Below are positions 14,414 to 23,051 of a stretch of 64,000 nucleotides of DNA, piece by piece. Below the pieces are notes generated by a model. It saw nothing but the letters and a program-made list of their open reading frames with translations, searched no databases and was not told the DNA's origin. Numbering within the stretch: position 1 is the first letter of the stretch; each line of letters starts with the position of its first letter. Both the position numbers and the translations under genes were made by a program. Origin of the DNA: Burkholderiales bacterium (GTDB lineage Bacteria > Pseudomonadota > Gammaproteobacteria > Burkholderiales > Burkholderiaceae_C); the NCBI GenBank assembly GCA_028868825.1, contig JAGWTU010000001.1:124001-188000 (forward strand), read 5' to 3'.

Positions 14414-15121
14414 ATGAGCGAAAAACATCTCTCCACCCAGTTCGATTCCGAGCTCAGCGGCATCTCCAACCGCGTCCTCGAGATGGGCGGGCTCGTCGAA
14501 TCGCAGGTCGCGCAGGCGATGTATGCGCTGAGCCAGTTCAGCAGCGACATCGCGACCCAGGTGCTGACGAGCGAGGAGCGCGTGAACCAGATGGAGCTCG
14601 AGATCGACCGCGATCTCTCGGCCATCATCGCGCGCCGCCAGCCGACGGCGCGCGACCTGCGGCTGCTGATCGCCGTCAGCAAGGCGATCGCCAACCTCGA
14701 GCGCATCGGCGACGAGGCGGCGCGCATCGCGCGCACGGTGCAGCGGCTGATCAACACCGGCGTCTCGTCGCGTCTGCGCCTGCCGGTGGCCGACCTGAGC
14801 TTCGTCGCCGACCTCGCGATCGCGCAGCTGCGCAAGGCGCTCGACGCCTTCGCGCGCCTGGACACGGCGCGCGCGCTCGAGGTGCTCAAGCAGGACGACC
14901 AGATCGACCAGGAGTTCGACGGCCTGCTGCGCAAGCTCATCACCTACATGATGGAAGACCCGCGCACGATCTCGTCGGCGATCGACCTCGTGTTCGTCGC
15001 CAAGGCGATCGAGCGCGTCGGCGACCACGGCAAGAACCTGGCTGAAGCCATCATCTACGTCGTCAAGGGCATGGACGTGCGCCACTCCTCGGTGGCCGCC
15101 GTCGAAGATGCCATCCGCTGA
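14414..15121 (+). CDS. phoU: Phosphate signalling regulator PhoU
   Basis: PhoU couples the state of the Pst transporter to the PhoR kinase and represses the Pho response under phosphate excess. The 235-aa protein consists of two three-helix-bundle PhoU repeats, each with a metal-binding E/DxxxD pattern, visible as IGDEAARIAR in the first and VGDHGKNLAE in the second. It follows pstB by 19 bp and precedes phoB by 12 bp. The length and motifs are standard. Confidence 0.96.
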   Translation: MSEKHLSTQFDSELSGISNRVLEMGGLVESQVAQAMYALSQFSSDIATQVLTSEERVNQMELEIDRDLSAIIARRQPTARDLRLLIAVSKAIANLERIGDEAARIARTVQRLINTGVSSRLRLPVADLSFVADLAIAQLRKALDAFARLDTARALEVLKQDDQIDQEFDGLLRKLITYMMEDPRTISSAIDLVFVAKAIERVGDHGKNLAEAIIYVVKGMDVRHSSVAAVEDAIR

Positions 15122-15133
15122 AGGGATCTACGC

Positions 15134-15847
15134 ATGAGTTCGGTGCTGGTGGTTGAAGACGAAACGGCGATCGCCGAGCTGATAGCGATCAATCTGCGTC
15201 ATGCGGGCTACGACGTCGCGGTCGCCGTCGACGCCGAGGCGGCGCAGCGCGAGGTCGATCGCGTGCTGCCCGACCTGGTGCTGCTCGACTGGATGCTGCC
15301 GGGCCAGTCCGGGCTGCAGCTGGCGCGGCGCTGGCGCACCGAGGCGCGCACGCGCGAGCTGCCGCTGATCATGCTCACGGCGCGCGCCGACGAGACCGAC
15401 AAGATCAACGGACTCGACGCCGGCGCCGACGATTACCTGACGAAGCCGTTCTCGCCGAAGGAACTGCTGGCGCGCATCCGCGCCGTGTTGCGGCGCAAGG
15501 CGCCCGAGGCGCTGGACGCGGCGGTCGAGGTCGCCGGTCTGCGCCTGGATCCGGCGACGCGGCGCGTGCACCGCCGCGTCGGCGAGGCGACGCTCGAGGT
15601 CAAGGTCGGTCCGACCGAGTTCCGCCTGCTGCATTTCCTCATGACCCACCCCGAGCGCGTGCACAGCCGGGCGCAGCTGCTCGACCGCGTCTGGGGCGAC
15701 CATGTGTTCATCGAGGAGCGCACCGTCGACGTTCACGTCAAGCGGCTGCGCGAGGCGCTGGCGCCGGCGCAATGCGCCTCGCTGATCGAGACCGTACGCG
15801 GCGCCGGCTACCGGCTGGCGCAGCAGATGAGCACGCTCGCCGCCTAG
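15134..15847 (+). CDS. phoB: Phosphate response regulator PhoB
   Basis: PhoB is the response regulator that binds Pho boxes such as the one upstream of pstS. The 237-aa protein has an N-terminal receiver domain with the acidic pocket at E8/D9, phospho-acceptor Asp52 (VLLDWMLPG) and the conserved Lys in YLTKPFSP, followed by an OmpR-type winged helix (RVWGDHVFIEERTVDVHVKRLR). It lies between phoU and phoR, so the sensing system and the transporter are in one cluster and probably self-amplifying under phosphate starvation. Confidence 0.97.
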   Translation: MSSVLVVEDETAIAELIAINLRHAGYDVAVAVDAEAAQREVDRVLPDLVLLDWMLPGQSGLQLARRWRTEARTRELPLIMLTARADETDKINGLDAGADDYLTKPFSPKELLARIRAVLRRKAPEALDAAVEVAGLRLDPATRRVHRRVGEATLEVKVGPTEFRLLHFLMTHPERVHSRAQLLDRVWGDHVFIEERTVDVHVKRLREALAPAQCASLIETVRGAGYRLAQQMSTLAA

Positions 15848-15860
15848 ATTCGATACCGCG

Positions 15861-17198
15861 ATGGGTTGGTGGTTTGCTCGTTCGATGGCCGCGCTGATGC
15901 TCGTGGTCATCGGCTCGCTCGTCGGGCTGCTGGTCGGCGCCATCGCCGGGCAGGCGGTCACCGGCGTCCTCGCCGGCGGCTTGTTCGTCGTCGCGGGCAT
16001 CGTGATGCGCGATTCCTGGCGCGGCCAGAACCTGATGGGTTGGCTGCGCGGCCCGCTCGACGAACCGGCGCCGCGCCATGCCGGCTTCTGGGGTGAACTC
16101 TCGTACCGCACCGAGAAGGCGCTGCGCACGCGCGAAGCGCAGGCCCGGCAGGAGCGCGATCGCCTGGCGCAGTTCCTCTCGGCGATCGAGGCCTCGCCCA
16201 ACGGCGTGCTGATGCTCGACGCCGACGACCAGATCGACTGGTGCAATTCGGTCGCCGCCGAGCATTTCGGGCTCGATCCCGAGCGCGACCGGCGCCAGCG
16301 CGTCACCAACCTCGTCCGTTCGCCGGCCTTCGTCGCCCATCTGCAGGCCGGCCAGTACGACGATGCGGTGACCTTCGCGGGGCCGCTCGGGCGCACGACG
16401 CTGTCGGTGCTCGTGCGACCCTATGGCGAGGGGATGAAGCTGGTGCTGACGCAGGACATCACCGAGCGCGAGCGCACCGAGGCGATGCGGCGCGATTTCG
16501 TCGCCAACGTCTCGCACGAGATCCGCACGCCGCTGACCGTGGTCGCGGGCTTCATCGAGACGCTCTCGACGCTGCGCCTGTCCGAGCCCGAGCGCCAGCG
16601 CGTGCTCGCGCTGATGGCGCAGCAGACCGACCGCATGCAGGCCCTCGTGGGCGACCTGCTGACCTTGGCCAAGCTCGAGGGCAGCCCGAACCCGGCGGCC
16701 GATGGCTGGCTCTCGATGGCCGCGGTGATGAAGCGCGCGAGCAGCGACGCGATCACGCTCTCGGCCGGACGCCACCCGATCGAGGTCAGCGGCGGCGAGG
16801 ACGCCGAACTCGCCGGCAGCGAGCCCGAGCTGCACAGCGCCATCGCCAACCTGCTGCACAACGCCGTGCGCTACACGCCCGACGGCGGCCGCATCCAGAT
16901 GCGCTGGCAATGGCGCGCCGACGGCGGCGCCGAACTGGTGGTGATCGACAGCGGCATCGGCATCGCGCGCGAGCATCTGCCGCGGCTCACCGAGCGCTTC
17001 TACCGCGTCGACGGCAGCCGCTCGCGCGACACCGGCGGCACCGGCCTGGGCTTGGCGATCGTCAAGCATGTCGCGCACCGCCACGGCGGCGAGATCGTGA
17101 TCCAGAGCGAACCCGGCAAGGGCTCGACCTTCAAGCTGCAGTTCCCGGCCTGGCGCCTGCGCCGGCGCGAACTCGCCGACAAGCCCGTCGCCGCCTGA
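15861..17198 (+). CDS. phoR: Phosphate regulon sensor kinase PhoR
   Basis: PhoR is the membrane histidine kinase partner of PhoB. The 445-aa protein has two hydrophobic segments in the first 50 residues with no large periplasmic loop, a PAS domain (about 105-200), the H-box VSHEIRTPLT with phospho-accepting His219, and the ATPase lobe with the N-box (IANLLHNAVRYTP), G1 (DSGIGI) and G2 (GGTGLGLAIVKH) boxes. This is the usual PhoR layout, sensing Pst activity through PhoU rather than external ligand. The gene ends the cluster and converges on a minus-strand membrane gene; a 16-bp palindrome spans the gap. Confidence 0.96.
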   Translation: MGWWFARSMAALMLVVIGSLVGLLVGAIAGQAVTGVLAGGLFVVAGIVMRDSWRGQNLMGWLRGPLDEPAPRHAGFWGELSYRTEKALRTREAQARQERDRLAQFLSAIEASPNGVLMLDADDQIDWCNSVAAEHFGLDPERDRRQRVTNLVRSPAFVAHLQAGQYDDAVTFAGPLGRTTLSVLVRPYGEGMKLVLTQDITERERTEAMRRDFVANVSHEIRTPLTVVAGFIETLSTLRLSEPERQRVLALMAQQTDRMQALVGDLLTLAKLEGSPNPAADGWLSMAAVMKRASSDAITLSAGRHPIEVSGGEDAELAGSEPELHSAIANLLHNAVRYTPDGGRIQMRWQWRADGGAELVVIDSGIGIAREHLPRLTERFYRVDGSRSRDTGGTGLGLAIVKHVAHRHGGEIVIQSEPGKGSTFKLQFPAWRLRRRELADKPVAA

Positions 17199-17219
17199 GG
17201 CCTCAAGATACAAGGCGGC

Positions 17220-17235
17220 GCGCCGCTAGCGGCGC
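17220..17235. terminator. 16-bp palindrome between convergent genes
   Basis: GCGCCGCTAGCGGCGC is a perfect palindrome between the phoR stop and the 3' end of the convergent membrane gene, whose stop codon lies inside it. It can form a hairpin on either strand. Without a T-run its role as a bidirectional terminator is only plausible. Confidence 0.35.
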
Positions 17236-18884
17236 CGATAGATCAGGAACCAGTCGTCGCGCACCGTCGGGCGCTGAACCGAGGCGATCAGCCTCCAGCC
17301 GGCCGGCGCTTCACCCTTGGATCGCGCGGCGGATCGGTGCAGCAGGTAGGGGCAGCCGCCGCTCTCGGCATCTGCCCGCGCGTCGACATGCCAGGCGCCG
17401 ACATATTCCATCGCCGCGACCTCGGCCGGCGCCAACCCGGGCGCCGCGACGCAGGCGCCGCGCGGCAGCCAGGGCGCCATGCGCGCCATCAGCGGTCGCG
17501 GGCTGCGCGCGTAGTCCAGCGCCGACAGCAGCAGCGTCATCGCCAGCAGCCAGCCCAGCGCGACGCCGCCGGCCGGCAGCACGAGGCTCTTCCACAGCGC
17601 CTCGCGGTGGCGTCCGGTGCGCCAGCGCAGCAGCCAGAACCAGGCCGCGGTGCCGAGCAGCGCCGGCAGCAGTGCCAGCATCGAGAAGCGCGCCTCGTAA
17701 CCCGGGATCAGGCGCGGCCCGACGGCCGCCTGCCACGCCGGCCAGCCGGTCTGCAGCGCGAAATAGACCCACCAGACGGCGAGGGCGAAGAGCGTGAAGA
17801 AGCACATCGAGAACCAGTCGATCGCCGCCGACGCGCTGCGCTTGAAGGTCGGCAGCGCGAACGCCGCGAGCACCGCCAGCCCCGGCAGCGCGAGCATCAG
17901 CGCGCGGTCCGACCCGGCCATCGCGACGCTGGCGAATACGCCGCTGCCGGCCACCACCAGCGGCACCGCGAGGTGGCGGTGCGCGAGCTGGCGGCGCCAG
18001 CGCCACAGCGTCCACAGCGCCAGCGGCCAGGCGGGCCAGGTGAACCACAGCCACAGCTCGATGAAGCCGCCGGCGTCGTCGGCGCTCATCGGCAGCGCGC
18101 GCCAGCGCCAGGCACCGAGCCATTCGGCGAGCGCTGCGGCGGCGGCCATCGCCAGCGCGATCCAGATCACGCTGGCGCGTGCCGGCGCGTAGCGCGAGCG
18201 CGCGCAGACGATCAGCCCGGCAAGCCCGGCGACGATGGCGACGCTGGGCGCGCCGCTGCCGGCGAGCAGCGGCAACGACGCGAACAGGGCCGCACGCGAC
18301 GCGGCGACGCGGTAGGGCGCCGAAGCAAGGCCGTAGAGGTAGAGGCTGATGGCCGCCAGCTGCGCCAGCTCGGGCGTCGTCTCGTGGCCCAGCCGCAGCA
18401 GACCCAGCGTGGCGATCAGCGCCAGCACGGCGCCGTCGGCGATCGCACGGGCGTAATCGACGGGACTCGCCTCGCCGCCGAAGGCGAAGGGCACCGGCTG
18501 CGCCGAATCGGTGCGCGCGAGGTGGAAGGTCGTGTACCACACCAGCACCAGCGTCAACGCCAGCAACAGCGCGAACGGGACACGCGCGGCCAGGGCAGGA
18601 TCGACCCAGCCGGCGCCGGCGCGGATGAAGGCGGCGCCCAGCCAATGCGGCAGCAGTGCCGTGTCGGCCGGCACGCCGCCCAACGTCGGCGTCCACCAGC
18701 TCGTGCGGCCCTCGGCCATGGCCGCCATCTGGCCGAAGGCCGCGAGGTCGGCATTGCGCCAGGGGTCGCGCCCGAGCACGCCCGGGACGATGTAGGCCAG
18801 GCACAGCAGCAGCAGCGGCAGGCGCGGCAGGCGCCGCGCGCCGCGCTGCGTCACGAGGGCGGGCTTGGGGCTGGGGGCGTTCAA
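17226..18884 (-). CDS. Polytopic membrane protein, ArnT/PMT-like glycosyltransferase
   Basis: This protein of about 550 aa has roughly eleven to twelve TM helices. The first loop contains GRDPWRNADLAAFGQ and TSWWTPTLGG, resembling the acidic first periplasmic loop of GT-C glycosyltransferases such as ArnT that use lipid-phosphate sugars. A soluble C-terminal tail ends DDWFLIYRRR. Substrate and acceptor are unknown. The first possible start is TTG at 18884, only 4 nt after the T-run of the rpmE terminator; GTG at 18854 (MTQRGARRLP) leaves more space and may be the real start. Position directly downstream of rpmE on the same strand suggests expression by terminator read-through. Confidence 0.75.
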   Translation of the reverse strand: MNAPSPKPALVTQRGARRLPRLPLLLLCLAYIVPGVLGRDPWRNADLAAFGQMAAMAEGRTSWWTPTLGGVPADTALLPHWLGAAFIRAGAGWVDPALAARVPFALLLALTLVLVWYTTFHLARTDSAQPVPFAFGGEASPVDYARAIADGAVLALIATLGLLRLGHETTPELAQLAAISLYLYGLASAPYRVAASRAALFASLPLLAGSGAPSVAIVAGLAGLIVCARSRYAPARASVIWIALAMAAAAALAEWLGAWRWRALPMSADDAGGFIELWLWFTWPAWPLALWTLWRWRRQLAHRHLAVPLVVAGSGVFASVAMAGSDRALMLALPGLAVLAAFALPTFKRSASAAIDWFSMCFFTLFALAVWWVYFALQTGWPAWQAAVGPRLIPGYEARFSMLALLPALLGTAAWFWLLRWRTGRHREALWKSLVLPAGGVALGWLLAMTLLLSALDYARSPRPLMARMAPWLPRGACVAAPGLAPAEVAAMEYVGAWHVDARADAESGGCPYLLHRSAARSKGEAPAGWRLIASVQRPTVRDDWFLIYRRR

Positions 18885-18888
18885 TTGG

Positions 18889-18918
18889 AAAAAACAAAGG
18901 CAGCCGAAGCTGCCTTTG
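18889..18918 (-). terminator. Intrinsic terminator after rpmE
   Basis: On the minus strand a 10-bp stem CAAAGGCAGC/GCTGCCTTTG closes on a TTCG tetraloop and is followed by six T residues. This is the clearest intrinsic terminator in the window. It ends the rpmE message 46 nt after its stop. Confidence 0.9.
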
Positions 18919-18963
18919 CATTGCGGCGCGCGGCCGGGGTCATCGCCGAGGCGGCGCGCGTTC

Positions 18964-19224
18964 TTACTTCTTGAGGCCGACGCGGGCGAACTTGTTGCGG
19001 AACTTCTCGACGCGGCCGCCCAGGTTGTCGATGCTCTTCTGCGTGCCGGTGTAGAAGGGATGCGTCTCGCTCGTGCTTTCGACCTTCATCAGGGGCAGCT
19101 CGCGGCCGTCCTCCATCGTGATCGTCTCCTTGGTCTGCAGGCAGGACCGGGTGACGAACTTGAAGCCGTTGGACAGGTCTTGGAAACAGACCTCGCGGTA
19201 ATTCGGATGGATGCCGTCTTTCAT
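18964..19224 (-). CDS. rpmE2: 50S ribosomal protein L31 type B
   Basis: L31 bridges the two ribosomal subunits. The 86-aa protein begins [14 protein letters not shown] and lacks the CxxC zinc pair of type A L31, having only isolated Cys at about 13 and 28, so it is the zinc-independent type B form. The ATG at 19224 was chosen over an in-frame ATG ten codons upstream because the family starts at MK.GIHP. It lies downstream of rho with a perfect TATAAT about 85 bp before its start and an intrinsic terminator after it, so it can be a single-gene unit. The leader of roughly 80 nt can fold into hairpins. Confidence 0.95.
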   Translation of the reverse strand: MKDGIHPNYREVCFQDLSNGFKFVTRSCLQTKETITMEDGRELPLMKVESTSETHPFYTGTQKSIDNLGGRVEKFRNKFARVGLKK

Positions 19225-19253
19225 ATGATGCCTTCGGTGGTTGGTGGCAGCCA

Positions 19254-19280
19254 CGTCGCGTTGATCGTTCGATCGCGACG
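19254..19280 (-). promoter_or_regulatory. Hairpin in the rpmE leader
   Basis: CGTCGC/GCGACG and GATCG/CGATC pair into one stem broken by a three-base bulge, about 30 nt before the L31 start codon. A second short stem GTGGC/GCCAC lies nearer the start (about 19245-19255). Such structure fits an autoregulated ribosomal-protein leader but the sequence alone does not prove it. Confidence 0.4.
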
Positions 19281-19308
19281 CACTTGCCCACGGGCTGGGA
19301 AACCGCGG

Positions 19309-19314
19309 ATTATA
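19309..19314 (-). promoter_or_regulatory. TATAAT -10 element for rpmE
   Basis: A perfect TATAAT on the minus strand lies just after the rho stop and 85 bp before the rpmE2 start. No good -35 hexamer is present at 16-18 bp. It implies a leader of about 80 nt. Confidence 0.45.
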
Positions 19315-19327
19315 GATCAGCGCGGGA

Positions 19328-20590
19328 TCAGCCGCCGCGCCTCATCATGTCGAAGAAGTCGAAGTTGTTCTTCGTCGCCTTCATCTTCTCGAGGATGAAC
19401 TCCATGGCCTCGATCTCGTCCATCGGGTAGAGAAGCTTGCGCAGGATCCAGCTCTTCTGCAGGATCTCGGGCTTGAGCAGCAATTCCTCGCGCCGCGTGC
19501 CGCTCTTGTTGATGAGGATCGACGGGTAGACGCGCTTCTCGGCCATGCGGCGGTCGAGGTGGATCTCGCAGTTGCCCGTGCCCTTGAATTCCTCGTAGAT
19601 CACCTCGTCCATCTTCGAGCCGGTGTCGATCAGCGCCGTGCCGATGATGGTCAGCGTGCCGCCTTCCTCGGTATTGCGCGCGGCGCCGAAGAAGCGCTTG
19701 GGGCGCTGCAGTGCGTTGGCGTCGACACCGCCGGTCAGCACCTTGCCGCTGGAGGGCAGGACGTTGTTGTAGGCACGGGCCAGCCGCGTGATGCTGTCGA
19801 GCAGGATCACGACGTCCTTCTTGAGCTCGACGAGGCGCTTGGCGCGCTCGATCACCATCTCGGCCACCTGCACGTGGCGCGCCGCCGGCTCGTCGAAGGT
19901 CGAGCTGATGACTTCGCCGCGCACCGTGCGCTGCATCTCGGTGACTTCCTCGGGACGCTCGTCGACGAGCAGCACGATGAGGTGGATCTCGGGGTGGTTG
20001 GCGACCAGCGCATGCGCGATGTGCTGCATCATCACCGTCTTGCCGGTCTTGGGCTGGGCGACGAGCAGGGCGCGCTGACCTTTGCCGATCGGGGCGATGA
20101 GGTCGATGATGCGGCTGGTGATGTTCTCTTCGACCTTGATCTCGCGCTCGAGCCTGAACTGTTCCTTCGGGAACAGCGGCGTCAGGTTCTCGAACATGAT
20201 CTTGTGCTTGCTCTCCTCGGGGGTCAGGCCGTTGACGCGGTCGACCTTGACGAGGGCGAAATAGCGCTCGCCGTCCTTGGGCACCCGCACTTCGCCTTCG
20301 ACCATGTCGCCGGTGTGCAGGTTGAAGCGGCGGATCTGGCTGGGGCTGAGGTAGATGTCGTCGGTCGACGCCATGTAGCTGGCCTCGATCGAGCGCAGGA
20401 AGCCGAAGCCGTCGGGCAGCACCTCGAGCACGCCGTCGCCGAAGACCTGCTCGCCGGCCTTGGCGCGCTTCTTCATGATCGCGAACATCAGTTCCTGCTT
20501 GCGCAGGCGGGCGACGTTCTCTATTTCCAATCCCTCGCCCATCGTGATGAGTTCGGCGATCGGCTGGGCTTTGAGTTCGGACAGATGCAT
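19328..20590 (-). CDS. rho: Transcription termination factor Rho
   Basis: Rho is the hexameric RNA helicase that terminates untranslated transcripts. The 420-aa protein has the standard layout: N-terminal helical domain ([15 protein letters not shown]), cold-shock-like primary RNA-binding site (GFGFLRS), then the RecA-type motor with Walker A (AQPKTGKT) and Walker B ([16 protein letters not shown]). The length matches E. coli Rho. It is preceded by a leader of about 170-180 nt and a promoter inside the 3' end of trxA. Long leaders upstream of rho are known sites of autogenous control in enterobacteria. Confidence 0.98.
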   Translation of the reverse strand: MHLSELKAQPIAELITMGEGLEIENVARLRKQELMFAIMKKRAKAGEQVFGDGVLEVLPDGFGFLRSIEASYMASTDDIYLSPSQIRRFNLHTGDMVEGEVRVPKDGERYFALVKVDRVNGLTPEESKHKIMFENLTPLFPKEQFRLEREIKVEENITSRIIDLIAPIGKGQRALLVAQPKTGKTVMMQHIAHALVANHPEIHLIVLLVDERPEEVTEMQRTVRGEVISSTFDEPAARHVQVAEMVIERAKRLVELKKDVVILLDSITRLARAYNNVLPSSGKVLTGGVDANALQRPKRFFGAARNTEEGGTLTIIGTALIDTGSKMDEVIYEEFKGTGNCEIHLDRRMAEKRVYPSILINKSGTRREELLLKPEILQKSWILRKLLYPMDEIEAMEFILEKMKATKNNFDFFDMMRRGG

Positions 20591-20775
20591 GAGGGCACCC
20601 TCGGGAGATGCGCTACGGGTTCACACGCGGTGATGCGTGGGCCGTGCGGGGACAAGCAGGTGATTTGGCGCCGAACCCACGCTCTAGGCCATCTTGGCGC
20701 CGGCTGCTGGGCCGGCGGGGCATGCGTGGTGGCGGGTCAGCCGGCGGGCCTGATCGAGGCCTGCCGGTGACGGGG

Positions 20776-20806
20776 ATTATAGATGACCGTCGAGGAAGGC
20801 CGTCAA
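20776..20806 (-). promoter_or_regulatory. Promoter for rho inside the end of trxA
   Basis: On the minus strand TTGACG (20806-20801) is followed after 19 bp by a perfect TATAAT (20781-20776) that overlaps the trxA stop codon. The spacer is slightly long. It would give rho its own transcript with a leader of roughly 180 nt. Confidence 0.5.
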
Positions 20807-21106
20807 TTGCGCCTTCGACAGCGCGCCGACCTTGGTCGCCGCGAGTTCGCCGCCCTTGAACAGCATCAGCGTTGGAATGCCGCGGATGCCGAACTTGGCC
20901 GGAATCTGGCTGTTCTCGTCGACGTTCATCTTTGCGATCTGCAGCTTGCCCTCATAGGTCTTCGAGACCTCGTCGAGGATGGGTGCAATCATCTTGCAGG
21001 GGCCGCACCATTCGGCCCAATAGTCGACCAGCACCGGTTTATCGGCGGCCAGGACATCGCTGCCGAAGGATGCGTCGGTGACGTGCTTGATCAGTTCGCT
21101 GCTCAT
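20777..21106 (-). CDS. trxA: Thioredoxin 1
   Basis: TrxA is the general cytoplasmic disulfide reductase. The 109-aa protein has the redox motif WCGPC at residues 33-37, the cis-proline segment ([14 protein letters not shown]) and the terminal helix ending LTAFLDGHL. It lies upstream of rho on the same strand, the conserved trxA-rho order of proteobacteria. The rho promoter overlaps its 3' end and stop codon. Its own start is 155 bp from the divergent kinase-HDOD gene. Confidence 0.97.
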   Translation of the reverse strand: MSSELIKHVTDASFGSDVLAADKPVLVDYWAEWCGPCKMIAPILDEVSKTYEGKLQIAKMNVDENSQIPAKFGIRGIPTLMLFKGGELAATKVGALSKAQLTAFLDGHL

Positions 21107-21261
21107 GGGTGGGGCTCTCCGCTACCGGACGCCAGCTCGACGGCCCCGGGCGCGGCCATTCTGACATACCGGGGCGGGCATCGCCGGACCCTGAATTGTC
21201 GGCGCTTTCGGGGCCTGTTCGAAATACCGGCACCGTCCGGGGCCGGGTCCAATCGGGGATC

Positions 21262-23028
21262 ATGCCTGCCTCCCGTCCATCCGACTCCGCCGCGCCGCGC
21301 GCCGCCGCCGTGCGCTGGTTCGGCCGCATGCAACTGCTGCGTCTGCTCGGCAAGAGCGAACGCACGATGGCCTGGCTCGTCGAGGACTCGCGCGACGGCG
21401 CCGAGCGCATGTTGGTGCTGCCGCGCGTGCAGCCCGGCGACGCCGCGGCGCTCGAACATTGGATGCAGGTCGCGCGTCGTGGCGCGCGGCTGAACCACCC
21501 GCAGATCGCCAGCGCGCTCGAGGTCGGGGCCCAGGACGGCTGGCCCTACGTCACCTACGAGGCGGCGGCCACCGTGGCCGATCGACTGCCCCAGCGCGGC
21601 CTGGCCGGACCCGAGGCGGCGCAATGGACCGCGCAGTTGCTGCAGGGCCTGGCGTTCGCGCACGAGGCGGGCGTCGCGCACCACGACATCCAGCCCTATC
21701 TGCTGCTGGTGGGCGAGGGCGGCACCGTGCAACTGGCCGGCCTGGGCGTGGCCGCCGAACCGGCGACGTCCACGGCCGACCCGCTGTCGACGATCGACGG
21801 CCGCATCCGCGAACTCCACCGCAGCGCGGCCGAGCGCGACGTGCTCGCCGCCGGCATCCTGCTGCACCGCTTGCTGACCGGCGAGAACCCGCTCGAAGAG
21901 CCCGACATCGGTCGCGTCATTGCGCTGATGCCGCCGCAGGGGCGCGAGTTCGTGCGCCTGAGCTGGAACGGCACGCACCCGATCGCCGAGCCGCTGCGCG
22001 CGATCGCCAACCGCGCCACCGACCGCCAGGAGCGCCAGCGCTACCGCAGCGCACGCACGCTGCTGCGCGCGCTCGAGGGCTGGCTGCGTATCGAAAGCGA
22101 AGCCGGCGGCGGCGTGCTCGCGCTGCTCGGCGACCGCCTGCGCAGCGCCGGCGTGCTGCCCGCCTCGCCCGGCGCGGCGGCCCGCGCGGCCCGCCTGGCG
22201 ATGATGACGCGAGAGCGCACCAACGAACTGGCCGAGGTCGTGCTCGAGGATCTGGCGCTGTCGTTCGAGCTGCTGCGCCTGGTGAACACGGCGCAGGTGC
22301 GCGGGGCCCAGGTTTCGGGCACCGGTCCGGTGCTGACGGTGCGGCGCGCGATCGCGATGCTGGGCCTGGACGGCGTGCGCCGCGCGGCGCTGTCGCTGCG
22401 TCCCTGGCCGGGCCCGCTGACCGAGTCCGGCGCCGCCGAGCTCGAACGCCTGATCGAGCGCTGCAAGCGCGCCGCCCGCGTGGCCATGGCGCTGCGCCCG
22501 GCCGGCTACGACAGCGAGGTCGTCTACCTGCTCGCGCTGCTGCAGAACCTCGGCCGCCTCGTCGTCCAGTACCACTACGCCGACGAGGCGCAGCAGATCC
22601 GGCGCCTGATGCAAGCGGCCCCGAATCCGCGCGAGGGCGAGCCCGAGGAGCCCGGCATGAGCGAGGAGAGCGCCGCCTACGCGGTGCTGGGCGCGGATAT
22701 CGAGTCGATCGGCATCGCCGTCGCCCGCTACTGGGGACTGGACGACAGCGTGCTGGCGATGATCCGGCGCCATGCGCCGACGGCCGCCGTGCGCGCGGCC
22801 GACAGCGACGACGATCTGCTGCAGTTCGCCGCGAGCTGCGGCAACGAGGCCATCGATGCGCTCGCGCAGCCGGCTGCGCGCGCCAGCGCGGCGCTGCACC
22901 GCGTCGTGCAGCGCTACGGGAGGCTGCTCGGCTTCGGCATGCGCGAACTGCAGGCCGTGCTGCAGGGCCAGTCGATCGCCCCGATCGCGTACACGGCGCC
23001 CGCGCCGCTCGACGGAGCCGCTGCATGA
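21262..23028 (+). CDS. Pseudokinase-HDOD domain regulator
   Basis: I do not recognise a characterised orthologue. The 588-aa protein (ATG 21262) has an N-terminal protein-kinase fold (about 20-310) and a C-terminal HDOD domain (about 335-520), a domain found in bacterial signalling proteins. The kinase part looks catalytically dead: the catalytic loop reads HHDIQPYLLL (140-149) instead of HRDLKPxN, the Mg-binding DFG is GLG (161-163), and the beta-3 lysine is missing (LVLPRV). The HDOD part lacks the HD metal pair, as usual for the family. A second, intact kinase-HDOD gene follows at once, so the two proteins probably act together. The frame is open upstream, but that part lacks domain similarity. 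Confidence 0.8.
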   Translation: MPASRPSDSAAPRAAAVRWFGRMQLLRLLGKSERTMAWLVEDSRDGAERMLVLPRVQPGDAAALEHWMQVARRGARLNHPQIASALEVGAQDGWPYVTYEAAATVADRLPQRGLAGPEAAQWTAQLLQGLAFAHEAGVAHHDIQPYLLLVGEGGTVQLAGLGVAAEPATSTADPLSTIDGRIRELHRSAAERDVLAAGILLHRLLTGENPLEEPDIGRVIALMPPQGREFVRLSWNGTHPIAEPLRAIANRATDRQERQRYRSARTLLRALEGWLRIESEAGGGVLALLGDRLRSAGVLPASPGAAARAARLAMMTRERTNELAEVVLEDLALSFELLRLVNTAQVRGAQVSGTGPVLTVRRAIAMLGLDGVRRAALSLRPWPGPLTESGAAELERLIERCKRAARVAMALRPAGYDSEVVYLLALLQNLGRLVVQYHYADEAQQIRRLMQAAPNPREGEPEEPGMSEESAAYAVLGADIESIGIAVARYWGLDDSVLAMIRRHAPTAAVRAADSDDDLLQFAASCGNEAIDALAQPAARASAALHRVVQRYGRLLGFGMRELQAVLQGQSIAPIAYTAPAPLDGAAA

Positions 23029-23051
23029 AGCCTGGAGCGGGCGTGCCGTGA
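23025..23051 (+). CDS. Eight-codon minigene bridging two kinase-HDOD genes
   Basis: ATG at 23025 overlaps the stop of the upstream gene (ATGA) and opens an eight-codon frame (MKPGAGVP) whose TGA overlaps the GTG start of the downstream gene (GTGA). It may be a coupling device that carries ribosomes from one cistron to the next, or it may be chance. No protein function is implied. Confidence 0.25.
   Translation: MKPGAGVP

Noticed and set aside
18964..19224. Zinc-binding type A L31
   Set aside because: The CxxC pairs of type A are absent; isolated Cys residues and length fit type B.
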